Position numbers and translations under genes: made by a program. The notes below the pieces were generated by a model, which ran no database searches, was not told where the DNA came from, and saw only the letters and a program-made list of their open reading frames with translations. From NCBI GenBank assembly GCA_934699585.1, contig CAKUWY010000008.1, forward strand, positions 78,602-142,601: a DNA stretch of 64,000 bases. Reading direction: 5' to 3'. Shown one piece after another: positions 18,401 through 25,882 of the stretch. Each line of letters opens with the position of its first letter. Position 1 is the first letter of the stretch. This DNA is from an uncultured Fibrobacter sp. (GTDB lineage: Bacteria; Fibrobacterota; Fibrobacteria; Fibrobacterales; Fibrobacteraceae).

Positions 18401-19341
18401 CCACCACTACCGGTAGCAGCACCCGGGAACGGAGAAATCGCCGTCGGGTGGTTGTGGGTTTCGACCTTCATGAGGATGTCGACTTCTTCGTTGTGGAAGT
18501 CGTACTTGTTGTTGCGCGGGTCGGCGTAGTAGCGGCCAGCGACAGCGCCCTTCATCACGGCGGCGTTGTCCTTGTAGGCGCTGAAGATGTTGGAATTGTG
18601 GAGCTGGTAGGTGTTCTTGATCATCTGGAACAGGGACTTGTCCTGCTTCACGCCGTCGATGGTCCATTCGGCACCGAACACCTTGTGGCGGCAGTGTTCC
18701 GAGTTGGCCTGAGCGAACATGTAGAGCTCCACGTCGGTGGGGTTGCGCTTGAGTTCGGTAAAGTTCTTCACCAAGTAATCGATTTCGTCCGGAGAAAGAG
18801 CGAGGCCCATTTCTTTATCTGCTTTTACGAGGGCGTCGCGGCCTTCGGTAAGCACCGGAATCACGTTCAGCGGACGCGGTTCTTCCTTGCTGAAGAGAAC
18901 TTCCAAGGAGGCGGTGTCGGCGAAAACGGCCTGGGTCATGCGGTCGTGAATCTTGGCCGAGATTTTTTCGCAGGCACCAGCCGGTGCAGCACCTTCAAAC
19001 TTCACATAGTAAGCGATGGCGCGTTCGATGCGCTTAATGGCCGGGAGGCCGCAGATGTGAGCGATATCGGTAGCCTTGGAACTCCACGGGCTGATGGTAC
19101 CCGGACGCGGGCACACCACGAAGAGTTCGCCTTCGAGAGCCTTGGGTTCGCGGGCCGGACCGTAGTGCAGCACCTTCTTCAATGTTTCAGTTTCCGCATC
19201 GGAAAGTTCAGCGGACAGGTCCACCACGTGCAGGAATTCAGCGTAAACGGAAGCGACAGAAAGGCCTGCGCTCTTGAAATCGGAAGAAAGTTTCTGGAGA
19301 CGGAAATCCGACAGAGCCGGCGTACCACGAAGAATAAGCAT
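15457..19341 (-). CDS. purL: Phosphoribosylformylglycinamidine synthase (large, single-chain)
   Basis: A 1294-residue FGAM synthase, equal in length to the single-chain proteobacterial enzyme. It converts FGAR, ATP and glutamine to FGAM in purine synthesis. The N-terminal PurS-like domain is followed by two AIRS-type ATP domains, with AQANSEHCRHKVFGAEW and VETHNHPTAISPFPGAATG, then LIVLGGPAMLIGLGGGAAS. The C-terminal glutamine amidotransferase has the catalytic cysteine in LGVCNGCQMVSNL and the His/Glu end in MMPHPERVFRT. The ATG at 19341 has CGAGG upstream; this site can pair with a CCTCG a few bases before it. A TAnnTTTC box lies at 19371-19378. Confidence 0.98.
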   Translation of the reverse strand: MLILRGTPALSDFRLQKLSSDFKSAGLSVASVYAEFLHVVDLSAELSDAETETLKKVLHYGPAREPKALEGELFVVCPRPGTISPWSSKATDIAHICGLPAIKRIERAIAYYVKFEGAAPAGACEKISAKIHDRMTQAVFADTASLEVLFSKEEPRPLNVIPVLTEGRDALVKADKEMGLALSPDEIDYLVKNFTELKRNPTDVELYMFAQANSEHCRHKVFGAEWTIDGVKQDKSLFQMIKNTYQLHNSNIFSAYKDNAAVMKGAVAGRYYADPRNNKYDFHNEEVDILMKVETHNHPTAISPFPGAATGSGGEIRDEGATGKGSKPKAGLTGFSVSNLKLPGAVQPWEKDFGSPSRIASALDIMIEGPLGGAAFNNEYGRPNILGYFRTFEQEVDAQNGKEVRGYHKPIMLAGGLGNIKHEHIEKGHIDPGDHLIVLGGPAMLIGLGGGAASSVQNGAGNESLDFASVQRENPEMERRCQEVIDRCWAMDEENPITFIHDVGAGGLSNAFPELVNDGGLGGKFELRNVPNDEPGMSPFEIWSNESQERYVIAIAGDKLDVFDAICKRERCPYAVVGEAIPEKHLTLTDKHFGTTPIDMPLGVLLGKPPRMIRNEKSQKRPLNSTVVPADASIKDVAHRVLANPTVADKTFLISIGDRSVTGMICRDQMVGPWQVPVADCAVTSATLDTYEGEVMSMGERAPIALISPAAAARMTVAESLTNMAAACVPDMGRVNLSANWMATPNYEGDGADLYEAVKSIGMELCPELGITIPVGKDSMSMSTVWQDDKGSHRVTAPISLVISAFAPCADVRKTLTPQLLQCKDSTLVLVDLARGKNRMGASIAAQVYCNLGDKAPDVDSAKELRAFFETIQKLNAAGKIMAYHDKSDGGLYTTLAEMAFAGHVGVTVKADALKGSLIDALFNEELGAVLQVKNADFAAVRDVFAAAGLGDTVSEIATLNDTYNLVIGDYAEGLSDLRAIWSDTTRRIAALRDNPDCAESEYKLKLEQDNPGITPKVTFDVAASAKVVKDYASRPKMAILREQGVNGELEMAAAFQKAGFESIDVHMTDILEGRVSLKDFNGLVACGGFSYGDVLGAGEGWAKSILFNPKARAEFEAYFNRKDTFTLGVCNGCQMVSNLKDLIPGAKHWPRFVQNLSERFEARFCTLKVEDTTAVLLKGMAGSVLPIAVAHGEGRAEFASRVAAEECLKTGLVALRYVDGKHEYTERYPLNPNGSPFGINGLCSEDGRALVMMPHPERVFRTCQYSWHPADWGEDGPWMQLFRNGRIFVAEKG

Positions 19342-19347
19342 TATAAA

Positions 19348-19369
19348 CCTCGGTTTGTTTTTTACGAGG
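19348..19369 (-). promoter_or_regulatory. Hairpin that could sequester the purL Shine-Dalgarno
   Basis: On the minus strand CCTCG (19365-19369) can pair with CGAGG (19348-19352) across a 12-nt A-rich loop. CGAGG is the likely ribosome binding site, 6 nt before the purL ATG. Confidence 0.35.
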
Positions 19370-19370
19370 G

Positions 19371-19378
19371 GAAAGATA
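19371..19378 (-). promoter_or_regulatory. purL promoter box TATCTTTC
   Basis: Minus-strand TATCTTTC, 30 nt before the purL start, fits TAnnTTTG except for the last base. It lies at the edge of the repeat element that fills the rest of the gap. Confidence 0.4.
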
Positions 19379-19379
19379 G

Positions 19380-19514
19380 AAAAGTGGTATGAGGTATGAG
19401 GTCGCTTGTTTCACTCGCTTTGAGTTATGAGCTTTTATAATCGCGCCTTCGGCGCCATATTTTAACTCAATGCTCAGACCTCAAAGCCTTGCCTAGGCAA
19501 GGCACGCTCATAAC
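19380..19514. repeat. Mosaic intergenic element upstream of purL
   Basis: It contains TGAGGTATGAGGTCGC at its left, as at 636-651. A perfect GTTATGAGC (19424-19432) / GCTCATAAC (19506-19514) inverted repeat is present. The triloop hairpin GCGCC-TTC-GGCGC is at 19443-19455. The palindrome GCCTTGCCTAGGCAAGGC is at 19486-19503. No coding potential is seen. Confidence 0.65.
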
Positions 19515-19515
19515 A

Positions 19516-19541
19516 TAAAAAACGGCCCGCGGGCGGGTCGT
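19516..19541 (-). terminator. Probable terminator after the small membrane-protein pair
   Basis: Minus-strand ACGACCCGC...GCGGGCCGT with one mismatch is followed by TTTTTT. It is about 58 nt beyond the stop of the gene ending at 19599. Confidence 0.5.
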
Positions 19542-19598
19542 TTGGTGTTATTTTGTAACTCGTTGAGAGTCAAGAAGATACCCTCGCTTGGGCGACAA

Positions 19599-20093
19599 CT
19601 ATTCCTCGCCTTCTTCTTCGCCATCCTCATCTTCAGCAACGGCGGCAGCGATAGTTGCATTGCCAAGCAAAGCACCGACGTCAATGGACTTGAGGCCGGC
19701 AAGGGTCTTCAGGTCGGTCTTCTTGTCCACATCCACCTTATCGAAGGTCGTGACGATGTAGTAGGCCGCAGTCGGTTCAAAGCGACGGGTCTTCTGGGAA
19801 ATGCTATTGGAACCCTTGGTAGCCGGAAAATACTTGCCTTCCAGCTTAGCCATGTCCTGGGAAGTCTTTGCCCCCTGCACAGCATCGCAGGTCAGTGCCC
19901 ACAACATCTTGGTGGTGCCAGCGGTAGAGTTCACGTACTCGATAATCTTGCTGGAGCCCTTGAAGCTGTTGCCCGTAGTCTTGTTGTAATGCTCCGTCGC
20001 CTGAGTCACGTAGTTCCCCTTCTGCATAAAGAGCATGGCGGCAATGGCCACCACCAGGACCGTCAAAACGATTGCAATGTTCTTGATATTCAT
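19599..20093 (-). CDS. Small membrane-anchored protein with acidic tail (unknown function)
   Basis: A 164-residue protein that I do not recognise. A single N-terminal transmembrane helix (IAIVLTVLVVAIAAMLFM, residues about 6-23) is followed by KGNYVTQATEHYNKTTGNS. It ends in a very acidic tail (AEDEDGEEEGEE). The body contains LWALTCDAVQGAKTSQDMAK and AAYYIVTTFDKVDVDKKTD. It lies 11 nt after the gene ending at 20105, with a good AAGGAGA site. Both proteins have KGNY just after the membrane helix, so they may be distant paralogs or subunits of one complex, facing the periplasm. Confidence 0.55.
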   Translation of the reverse strand: MNIKNIAIVLTVLVVAIAAMLFMQKGNYVTQATEHYNKTTGNSFKGSSKIIEYVNSTAGTTKMLWALTCDAVQGAKTSQDMAKLEGKYFPATKGSNSISQKTRRFEPTAAYYIVTTFDKVDVDKKTDLKTLAGLKSIDVGALLGNATIAAAVAEDEDGEEEGEE

Positions 20094-20104
20094 CCTAAAT
20101 CTCC

Positions 20105-20662
20105 TTATTCAAAGTGGAAAGCCGCAGGAGCTTCCAGTTTAAAGGCTTCGTCCATGTTGTATTCCACCAGGGCCTTGTAATCGCTGTCCTTGAGCTTGCC
20201 CTTTACAAAGGTAAAGCTGAGGGTGCAATTCTTGCCGCAAGCCACTTCTTTTACGCCGCCCTCGTCCTTCAGCAGGAACTTGTCGGCAAGGCCGCCCTTT
20301 TCGTTAATATCGTTCTGGACCTTGTCCGGGATACCTGCAGCAGTGTACATGTAAGAAAGCTGTTTCAGGCGGGCATCCTTGTCGCCCTCGATGGCTTTGA
20401 CGGCGGCATCGAAACTGGCCTCGGACTTGTCGCCGGTAAGGGTCGCATACACCAGCTTCCAGGCCATGCCGTACTGGTCCATAGATTTCCACTGTTCCTG
20501 AAGCATTCCGTTGGCCTTTTCCTGGTAGGCACCCACCTGCTCCTTAACAGAAGCCTGGGCCTGATCGTTATAGTTTCCCTTGAGAATCATCATGACCACA
20601 ATGAGGACCACGATAAGGACCGCATCCACAATGGCCAGAATCTTGAATTTTTGATTGTTCAT
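20105..20662 (-). CDS. Small membrane-anchored protein, partner of the preceding one (unknown function)
   Basis: A 185-residue protein that I do not recognise. The N-terminal helix ILAIVDAVLIVVLIVVMMIL (about residues 8-27) is followed by KGNYNDQAQASVKEQVGAYQ and a helical region. The end has VACGKNCTLSFTFVKGKLK, a Cys pair that could form a disulfide. GAAGGA precedes the ATG. It is the first gene of a two-gene unit with the gene at 19599. The similar anchor and KGNY motif suggest common ancestry. Confidence 0.55.
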   Translation of the reverse strand: MNNQKFKILAIVDAVLIVVLIVVMMILKGNYNDQAQASVKEQVGAYQEKANGMLQEQWKSMDQYGMAWKLVYATLTGDKSEASFDAAVKAIEGDKDARLKQLSYMYTAAGIPDKVQNDINEKGGLADKFLLKDEGGVKEVACGKNCTLSFTFVKGKLKDSDYKALVEYNMDEAFKLEAPAAFHFE

Positions 20663-20818
20663 ATAAAATCCTTCTTGATAGAACGGTTTTATTAGAATTT
20701 AATTCTTAATTTGCAAAAAAGAAGATTTTTTTTGAAAAAAAAGCCAAAAATCGGACTATTTCCCGTAAAAAAAAGGAAATCTCCCCCAAAACGAGCAATT
20801 TTGCAGGGAGAACCTTTT

Positions 20819-20826
20819 TATATTGG
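20819..20826 (+). promoter_or_regulatory. TATATTGG box just before a start codon
   Basis: TATATTGGGGGCG leads directly into the ATG at 20832. The spacing implies a leaderless or very short-leader transcript. Confidence 0.4.
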
Positions 20827-20831
20827 GGGCG

Positions 20832-21335
20832 ATGGCAAACGAATCCGAAAAGACAAAAATTCCCTCCCAGATCATCTTCGAGAACCTGAAGGAACTCCTG
20901 CGGGCCAAGAACACCGCCCACGAGTCCATGTTCAAGTTCCACTGGAAAAAGATGTGGCCCTTCAGCCTCATCTGGCCCCAAGTGGACTACGAGCGCATCG
21001 TGCGGCTCATGAGCGAAATCCGCAAGAACGCCATCATCCAGAAAAACCTGGTTTTGCAGGCAAAAAATGTCGCCAAAGAGTTCGAAAAAGAATTCCTGGA
21101 TGCACTCCCCGCCTACCTGGACGCCCTGGATATTTCTTGCCAAAAGCTCTCCGCCGCCGCCCAATGGAAACAGGACATGCTCCTAAAACGCATCCACAAA
21201 GACGTGAAATTTCGCCGGGATGTCTCGGAATACAACCGCATTCTTAAGGAATACGAAGAAGCTCAGGGAAACCTGGTACGAGCAGGAGCCTTTGTACAAG
21301 TCGGCTGGGGGAAAGTGGTTCAAAATCTAAACTAG
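20832..21335 (+). CDS. Hypothetical helical protein
   Basis: A 167-residue soluble, lysine-rich helical protein with no recognised domain. It contains FHWKKMWPFSLIWPQVDY, then YERIVRLMSEIRKNAIIQKN and long amphipathic stretches (EFEKEFLDALPAYLDALD) that could form a helical bundle. No signal peptide or membrane helix is seen. The ATG at 20832 is used; a TTG at 20823 is in frame but lies inside the promoter-like TATATTGG. It stands alone 38 nt before the first glycosyltransferase gene. Confidence 0.6.
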   Translation: MANESEKTKIPSQIIFENLKELLRAKNTAHESMFKFHWKKMWPFSLIWPQVDYERIVRLMSEIRKNAIIQKNLVLQAKNVAKEFEKEFLDALPAYLDALDISCQKLSAAAQWKQDMLLKRIHKDVKFRRDVSEYNRILKEYEEAQGNLVRAGAFVQVGWGKVVQNLN

Positions 21336-21373
21336 TAGAAAGGAGGTGCCCGCCTTGCGGGCATAACATTTCA

Positions 21374-22333
21374 ATGCCTGAAATCAGTGTCATCATTCCG
21401 GTCTACAATACGGAGCAGTTCCTTGGAAATTGCTTGAGTAGCGTGTTGGCACAGACTTTTACCGACTTTGAATTGATTGTTGTCAATGACGGTTCCACAG
21501 ACAAAAGTGCCGCTATCATCGGAGAATTTGCAAAGAAAGATTCGCGCATCGTCCCCCTACAGCAAGAAAACAAGGGCCTTTCAGAAGCGCGTAACACGGG
21601 GATTAAAGCCGCTCGCGGAAACTGGATTACATTTGTAGACAGCGACGACATGCTGGCCCCTGTTTTTCTACAAAAACTTCTGAACGAAGCAAAGCAGAAC
21701 AACGCAAGTATCGCCTGCAGCGACAAGCAACTTTTCTGGAAAGAATCCGAAATTGACAACAGAAATGCAGTAACGTCACAAGCGATTGTACTCTCCCCCG
21801 AAAAAGCGTTGCAACGGGCTCTCTACCAAAAAGAAGGTCCCGATTATTCCGCTTGGAGCAAGCTCTACGACGCTAAAATTTGGCAAAAACGCAGATTCAC
21901 GCAAGGAACCTTTTTCGAAGACATGGACTGCATTCCGCAAGTACTCTTGGAAGCTAAAAAAATTGCATTCGTTCCCGAGCCGCTTTACTTGAACCGCAGG
22001 CACAACACGAGTATCCTTGCAACCGCCTACAACCGCAAGAAAGCGGAACTGCTGGACATCGCCGAAAGAATCTGTTCCCTTGTAAAAAACAAGGGAACAG
22101 ATCTCGAGCGGGCTGCCCACAGCAATCTTTTTAGCGCGAGCTGCAGTATCCTAATGCGCACACCCGACACCGACGAATTCAAGGATTTTAGGACTCGGGC
22201 CTGGAAACACATCAAGGAATACCGTCAAGAAACTCTTTTTAACGCCAACAGCCGCACACGCAACAAGGTGGCCGCCCTGATTTCTTTTGGAGGTCGCTCT
22301 TTCTTCGAAAAAGCGTTACGGAGGTTCGGATGA
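21374..22333 (+). CDS. Glycosyltransferase family 2
   Basis: A 319-residue GT-A-fold enzyme. It opens ISVIIPVYNTEQFLGNCLSS, with the nucleotide-binding IVVNDGSTDKS. It has the QENKGLSEARNTGIKAARG segment and the metal-binding TFVDSDDML (residues about 92-100). The acceptor part FFEDMDCIPQVLLEAKKI carries the ED motif. It probably adds a sugar to a surface glycan from an NDP-sugar at the inner membrane. GGAGG lies 16-20 nt before the ATG. It overlaps the next gene by 4 nt (ATGA), so the two are coupled. The donor and acceptor cannot be told from sequence. Confidence 0.9.
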   Translation: MPEISVIIPVYNTEQFLGNCLSSVLAQTFTDFELIVVNDGSTDKSAAIIGEFAKKDSRIVPLQQENKGLSEARNTGIKAARGNWITFVDSDDMLAPVFLQKLLNEAKQNNASIACSDKQLFWKESEIDNRNAVTSQAIVLSPEKALQRALYQKEGPDYSAWSKLYDAKIWQKRRFTQGTFFEDMDCIPQVLLEAKKIAFVPEPLYLNRRHNTSILATAYNRKKAELLDIAERICSLVKNKGTDLERAAHSNLFSASCSILMRTPDTDEFKDFRTRAWKHIKEYRQETLFNANSRTRNKVAALISFGGRSFFEKALRRFG

Positions 22334-23082
22334 TTCCCAAGAAACTTCATTACTGCTGGTTTTCGGGCGAACCATTCCCCGAAAGCACCTTGCGTTGCAT
22401 TGACAGTTGGCACAAGTTTTTACCCGACTTTGAATGGGTCAAGTGGGACGCCGAAAAGGCACTTGCTACAAAGATTTCATGGGTACAACAGGCCATCGAA
22501 CAAAAACGCTGGGCTTTTGCCGCCGACGCCGTGAGACTCTACGCTCTATACACCGAAGGTGGAATTTACCTCGATAGCGACGTCGAAATTCTACGTTCAT
22601 TTGAGCCGCTGCTGCAACAGCCCTATTTTTTCGGATTCGAAAACGGCTCACAGCGAATCGAAGCGGCCACCATGGGCTGCGAAGCGGGCTTTGGCCCCAT
22701 CAAGACAGCTCTTGATTACTACAGGGCGGAAAGCTTCAGCTATTCCGAAAAAGAGGTAGACCAGATGGTGCTCCCGAACATTCTGCGCGAGTCGTTCAAG
22801 AATTTCAATGACCTGCAAATCATGCCCGAAAGCGTATTTTCGCCCAAGAGCTTTATCGACGGAAAAATTCGCAGCACCGCAGAAACCTACTGCATCCACC
22901 ACTTCAGCAGCAGCTGGCGACCGAAATCAATCCGCAGGGGTATTGAGCGCAGGCAGGCGCTGTTTGCAAAGCTTCCGCAACCGTTTGCCAAGACGCTCGC
23001 GTTACCGCTTGCGCTATGGACGAACCTTACGACCCTCGGAGTCGCGGAAAGCCTAAAAAAGATTTTCAAGAAAATTCTTTAA
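22330..23082 (+). CDS. Glycosyltransferase of the OCH1/GT32-like type (DXD sugar-binding)
   Basis: A 250-residue enzyme. The start IPKKLHYCWFSGEPFPES is the typical opening of capsular polysaccharide synthesis glycosyltransferases with the 'glycosyltransferase sugar-binding region containing DXD' domain. AADAVRLYALYTEGGIYLDS continues into DVEIL, giving the D-x-D motif near residue 80. YCIHHFSSSWRP near residue 190 is a common C-terminal signature. It shares a 4-nt overlap with the preceding GT2 gene and converges with the next gene on the minus strand. Confidence 0.87.
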   Translation: MIPKKLHYCWFSGEPFPESTLRCIDSWHKFLPDFEWVKWDAEKALATKISWVQQAIEQKRWAFAADAVRLYALYTEGGIYLDSDVEILRSFEPLLQQPYFFGFENGSQRIEAATMGCEAGFGPIKTALDYYRAESFSYSEKEVDQMVLPNILRESFKNFNDLQIMPESVFSPKSFIDGKIRSTAETYCIHHFSSSWRPKSIRRGIERRQALFAKLPQPFAKTLALPLALWTNLTTLGVAESLKKIFKKIL

Positions 23083-23085
23083 GGA

Positions 23086-24051
23086 TTACCGTTTCAACAA
23101 GAAGCGCGGAATAAACAACTTCGGGAAACGTTTGAGGAACGGCAGCGAGAAAGACCAAAGTTCAGGCAATCTACGCAAAGCTTCCTTCTTGTCGGCATAG
23201 CACAGAGCCGAGAACCAGTGCGACATCCAGATGCGACGGGCTTTCTTGTAGAGCTTGTGCGAAGAATACTTGTCCAAGACCTTGAGCGTATTCTCGTAGA
23301 GCCAGTCCTTATGCCCCGAAATGTTCGTCGAATGGGTGCGGTAATAGCAGCACACCGTATTCAACACAGGCAGTGGCTCGTAGCGATATAGGAACATAAG
23401 CATCATCTGCAAGTCTTCGATGACGAATTCCTCGTTATAACCTCCCATGGCACGGAATGTTTCACAGTCTATCATTTCAGTACAACCGTGAAGTTCCTTG
23501 CGACCCAAAAACACATCTGCAAAAGTCACCTCGGGAACCGCAGATGTATACCGCGGATCGGGAGCACTGTCGAGATTTCCTTCGGCATCCATCCGAATCA
23601 CCTGGCCAAAGCAGACTGGCTTACTGCGGTTTGCCTCCATAAAGCTACTCTGAATCCTCAAACGGTCTTCGGGCATCACATCATCGGAAGCCAGCGAACA
23701 GAAATACTTGCCCTTCGCCATGGAAAGAAGCTCATTCATGGTAGGAACGAGTCCCTTGTTCGGTCGATGGACAGAGGTAAAATGCAGTTCATTGCGCAGG
23801 CGTTCTAAAATTTCGGGAGACTTATCCGTACTGCCGTCATCGATAACGATGAGTTCAAAAGTGACACCTTTCTGTGCCATCACCGAACGGACCGCTTCTT
23901 CCACGAATTTTTCGTGATTATAGCTTGCCAAAAGCACCGATACAAGCGGTGGAAGTTCCCGCTGTTCCGTTTCGACCCCTTGGGCAAAGGCCTTCACATA
24001 AACATTCTCGTCTATTTTTTCAGCAAACATATTTGTTATGGTGTACTCCAC
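23086..24051 (-). CDS. Glycosyltransferase family 2
   Basis: A 321-residue GT2 enzyme with VSVLLASYNHEKFVEEAVRS, ELIVIDDGSTDKSPEIL and FCSLASDDVMPEDRL (metal-binding SDD) in order, then the GGYNEEFVIEDLQMMLMFLY acceptor segment. The N-terminal 35 residues are an extension before the fold. The GTG at 24051 is the best start, because GGAGG lies 5 nt upstream and it overlaps the wzx gene by 16 nt; an ATG at 24030 has no such site. It is the last gene of the minus-strand operon that starts at the fused ketoisomerase. Confidence 0.9.
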   Translation of the reverse strand: MEYTITNMFAEKIDENVYVKAFAQGVETEQRELPPLVSVLLASYNHEKFVEEAVRSVMAQKGVTFELIVIDDGSTDKSPEILERLRNELHFTSVHRPNKGLVPTMNELLSMAKGKYFCSLASDDVMPEDRLRIQSSFMEANRSKPVCFGQVIRMDAEGNLDSAPDPRYTSAVPEVTFADVFLGRKELHGCTEMIDCETFRAMGGYNEEFVIEDLQMMLMFLYRYEPLPVLNTVCCYYRTHSTNISGHKDWLYENTLKVLDKYSSHKLYKKARRIWMSHWFSALCYADKKEALRRLPELWSFSLPFLKRFPKLFIPRFLLKR

Positions 24052-25304
24052 TTAAGCCTCCGTACCACAACAACGAGTGCAATAAAAGTCACAAAATTTT
24101 CAATCGCATACGCAAACATCGGACCGTGCATTTCGAACAGGCGAATTCCTACGAAGGTTCCGCCCGCAAACAGCAGGTTCGCACCAACTTCAATTACAAG
24201 AAACAGTTTTGTCTCGCGACGTGCAATTAGGACCATCCCGAAGCACCATCCTCCCGAACGGAAAAAATCACCCAACAACTGAATAGGCATATAGTCTGCC
24301 GCAGGAGCATATGCCCCCGAAAGGAGAATTGCCACCACAAAAGTGCGCCCAAAATACAATCCAACACAGAATAAAAGTGTAAAGCACACCATACGAATAA
24401 AAATCGGGTAGAATTCCTTGCAAAAGTTTTCACGGGTCATACTAGGACCAATGTGCGGCAGAATGAGTACGCCAAGAATCGCCGAAAAAATAGAGGCAAA
24501 GAAATCCGAAATCTTGTAGACACCCTGCCATATACCCGCGGCGTTCCAGCCAAGTTCTGAACCTATAAGTGATCGCACAAACATAAGAACCATCGGGGCA
24601 ATAATCATCGGTACAAGGCCCATTATGGCATACGACAGCCAAGGACCACGAATATCCAGAACGGATTCCCTGAACATTTTCATGTTAAAGCCAGCACGTG
24701 ATGCAACACGGGCGGCAAAGATACCCGCGACAATCGACTGCGTCGCAATGATGCTCAATACCGAAAGGCGACCCGTGTATAAGAAGAACGCCACCCACAG
24801 CATCTGGAAAAGCGAGGCGGCAATCTGGATTAAAGCCCAGCGCTTTACGAGCCCGAGACCGTTCATTACCGCAGAACAAATGGTGACGATGTTGGCGGCA
24901 AGCATTCCCGGGAGCGCAAAGAGTATGGCCGCCTGGGCTAGGCGCGGATGTACCCCCGGCAGCAACTTTTCAAGCGGAGCCACAAAGCAGAAAATGGCGG
25001 CCAAGACACAGGTAATCACGGTCGCGAAAGTCGTGAGGCGAAACCCTCCGCGCCACACGCCGTGCAACTGCCTCAAGTTGTTCTTATTCTGCGCAGTAAG
25101 ACTCACCCAGCCGTTCTGCATGGCAAGGCTTGATGTCGCCTGCCCAATGCTCATCCAGTTCATGAACTGTCCGACACACGCGAATGCAGCAGGCGGCAAG
25201 AAAACGGCAAGCAATTTATTGATGACAAAAGCGCGGAGCGTGTTGAAGATCGTCACCGAACCCGAGCAAAAAAACAGCTGCCATATTTTAGAGGAGCGAT
25301 CCAC
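24036..25304 (-). CDS. wzx: Wzx-type lipid-linked oligosaccharide flippase
   Basis: A 422-residue integral membrane protein of the MOP (polysaccharide transport) superfamily. It has about 12 hydrophobic segments spread over the whole length. The N-terminus (FFCSGSVTIFNTLRAFVINK) and MLAANIVTICSAVMNGLGLV match O-antigen translocases of the WzxE-like group. It moves undecaprenyl-linked repeat units across the inner membrane. No Wzy polymerase is recognised in the window. The start is GTG at 25304, 2 nt after the acyltransferase stop, with AGGTGG upstream. Confidence 0.87.
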   Translation of the reverse strand: MDRSSKIWQLFFCSGSVTIFNTLRAFVINKLLAVFLPPAAFACVGQFMNWMSIGQATSSLAMQNGWVSLTAQNKNNLRQLHGVWRGGFRLTTFATVITCVLAAIFCFVAPLEKLLPGVHPRLAQAAILFALPGMLAANIVTICSAVMNGLGLVKRWALIQIAASLFQMLWVAFFLYTGRLSVLSIIATQSIVAGIFAARVASRAGFNMKMFRESVLDIRGPWLSYAIMGLVPMIIAPMVLMFVRSLIGSELGWNAAGIWQGVYKISDFFASIFSAILGVLILPHIGPSMTRENFCKEFYPIFIRMVCFTLLFCVGLYFGRTFVVAILLSGAYAPAADYMPIQLLGDFFRSGGWCFGMVLIARRETKLFLVIEVGANLLFAGGTFVGIRLFEMHGPMFAYAIENFVTFIALVVVVRRLKWSTP

Positions 25305-25306
25305 CG

Positions 25307-25882
25307 TCAGCCACCTATCTCACATATTACACGCGCAGGCACACCGCCAATGACGACATTTGCCGGGAACTCGTCCGACACCACGGAACCTGCCGCGACA
25401 ACGGAATTCTTGCCGATGGTCGATCCCTTCAGAATCATCACGCGGTCACCAATCCAAACATTGTCTTCTACAACGACCTTCCCCGTCTTGGGTGTACCGC
25501 CAACGCGCTTTTCCGGGTCAATCTCATGAAAATCGCTATCGAGGACCGTCACCGAGGAGCCGACAAGCACGTTGTCGCCTATTTCAATGCCGGGACCTTC
25601 AGAAACGGCGGTAAAACGATTGCAAATCTGGCAGTTTTTGCCGATAACGATTTTAGAATCGGCGTTGCGCGGGTTCAAAAAATCGTACGAGGTCCAATAT
25701 TCAGCATCGGCGATGTAGCCGAAAATAGTACCTTCCCCGACCTTAATGCTGCCCTTCCCTTCGCAAAGCAGGGGCACAACGGAGCAAAACTTTCCTTCGG
25801 CTTTTGCGGTCGAGATACACTTATAGAAGCACACACGCGAGGTTCGCACCAACTTGCGGATGATTCTAGCAAACAAACTCAT
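25307..25882 (-). CDS. Hexapeptide-repeat (left-handed beta-helix) acyltransferase
   Basis: A 191-residue enzyme with hexapeptide repeats: SIKVGEGTIFGYI, KIVIGKNCQICNRF, GIEIGDNVLVGSSVTVLDSD, then VVVEDNVWIGDRVMILKGST and IGKNSVVAAGSVVSDEF, ending NVVIGGVPARVI. HEIDPEKR after the SD strand is common in the WbbJ/WcaF-like O-acetyltransferases. In this locus it could be the FdtC-type N-acetyltransferase that finishes a 3-acetamido-3,6-dideoxyhexose; that is inference from the neighbours. Its start overlaps the aminotransferase gene by 17 nt and has GGAG 8 nt upstream. Confidence 0.87.
   Translation of the reverse strand: MSLFARIIRKLVRTSRVCFYKCISTAKAEGKFCSVVPLLCEGKGSIKVGEGTIFGYIADAEYWTSYDFLNPRNADSKIVIGKNCQICNRFTAVSEGPGIEIGDNVLVGSSVTVLDSDFHEIDPEKRVGGTPKTGKVVVEDNVWIGDRVMILKGSTIGKNSVVAAGSVVSDEFPANVVIGGVPARVICEIGG

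Noticed and set aside
15766..19392. A 1208-codon open frame opposite purL
   Set aside because: It is antisense to an intact, highly conserved purL and has a biased composition typical of a GC-skew shadow, with no domain match and no ribosome binding site.
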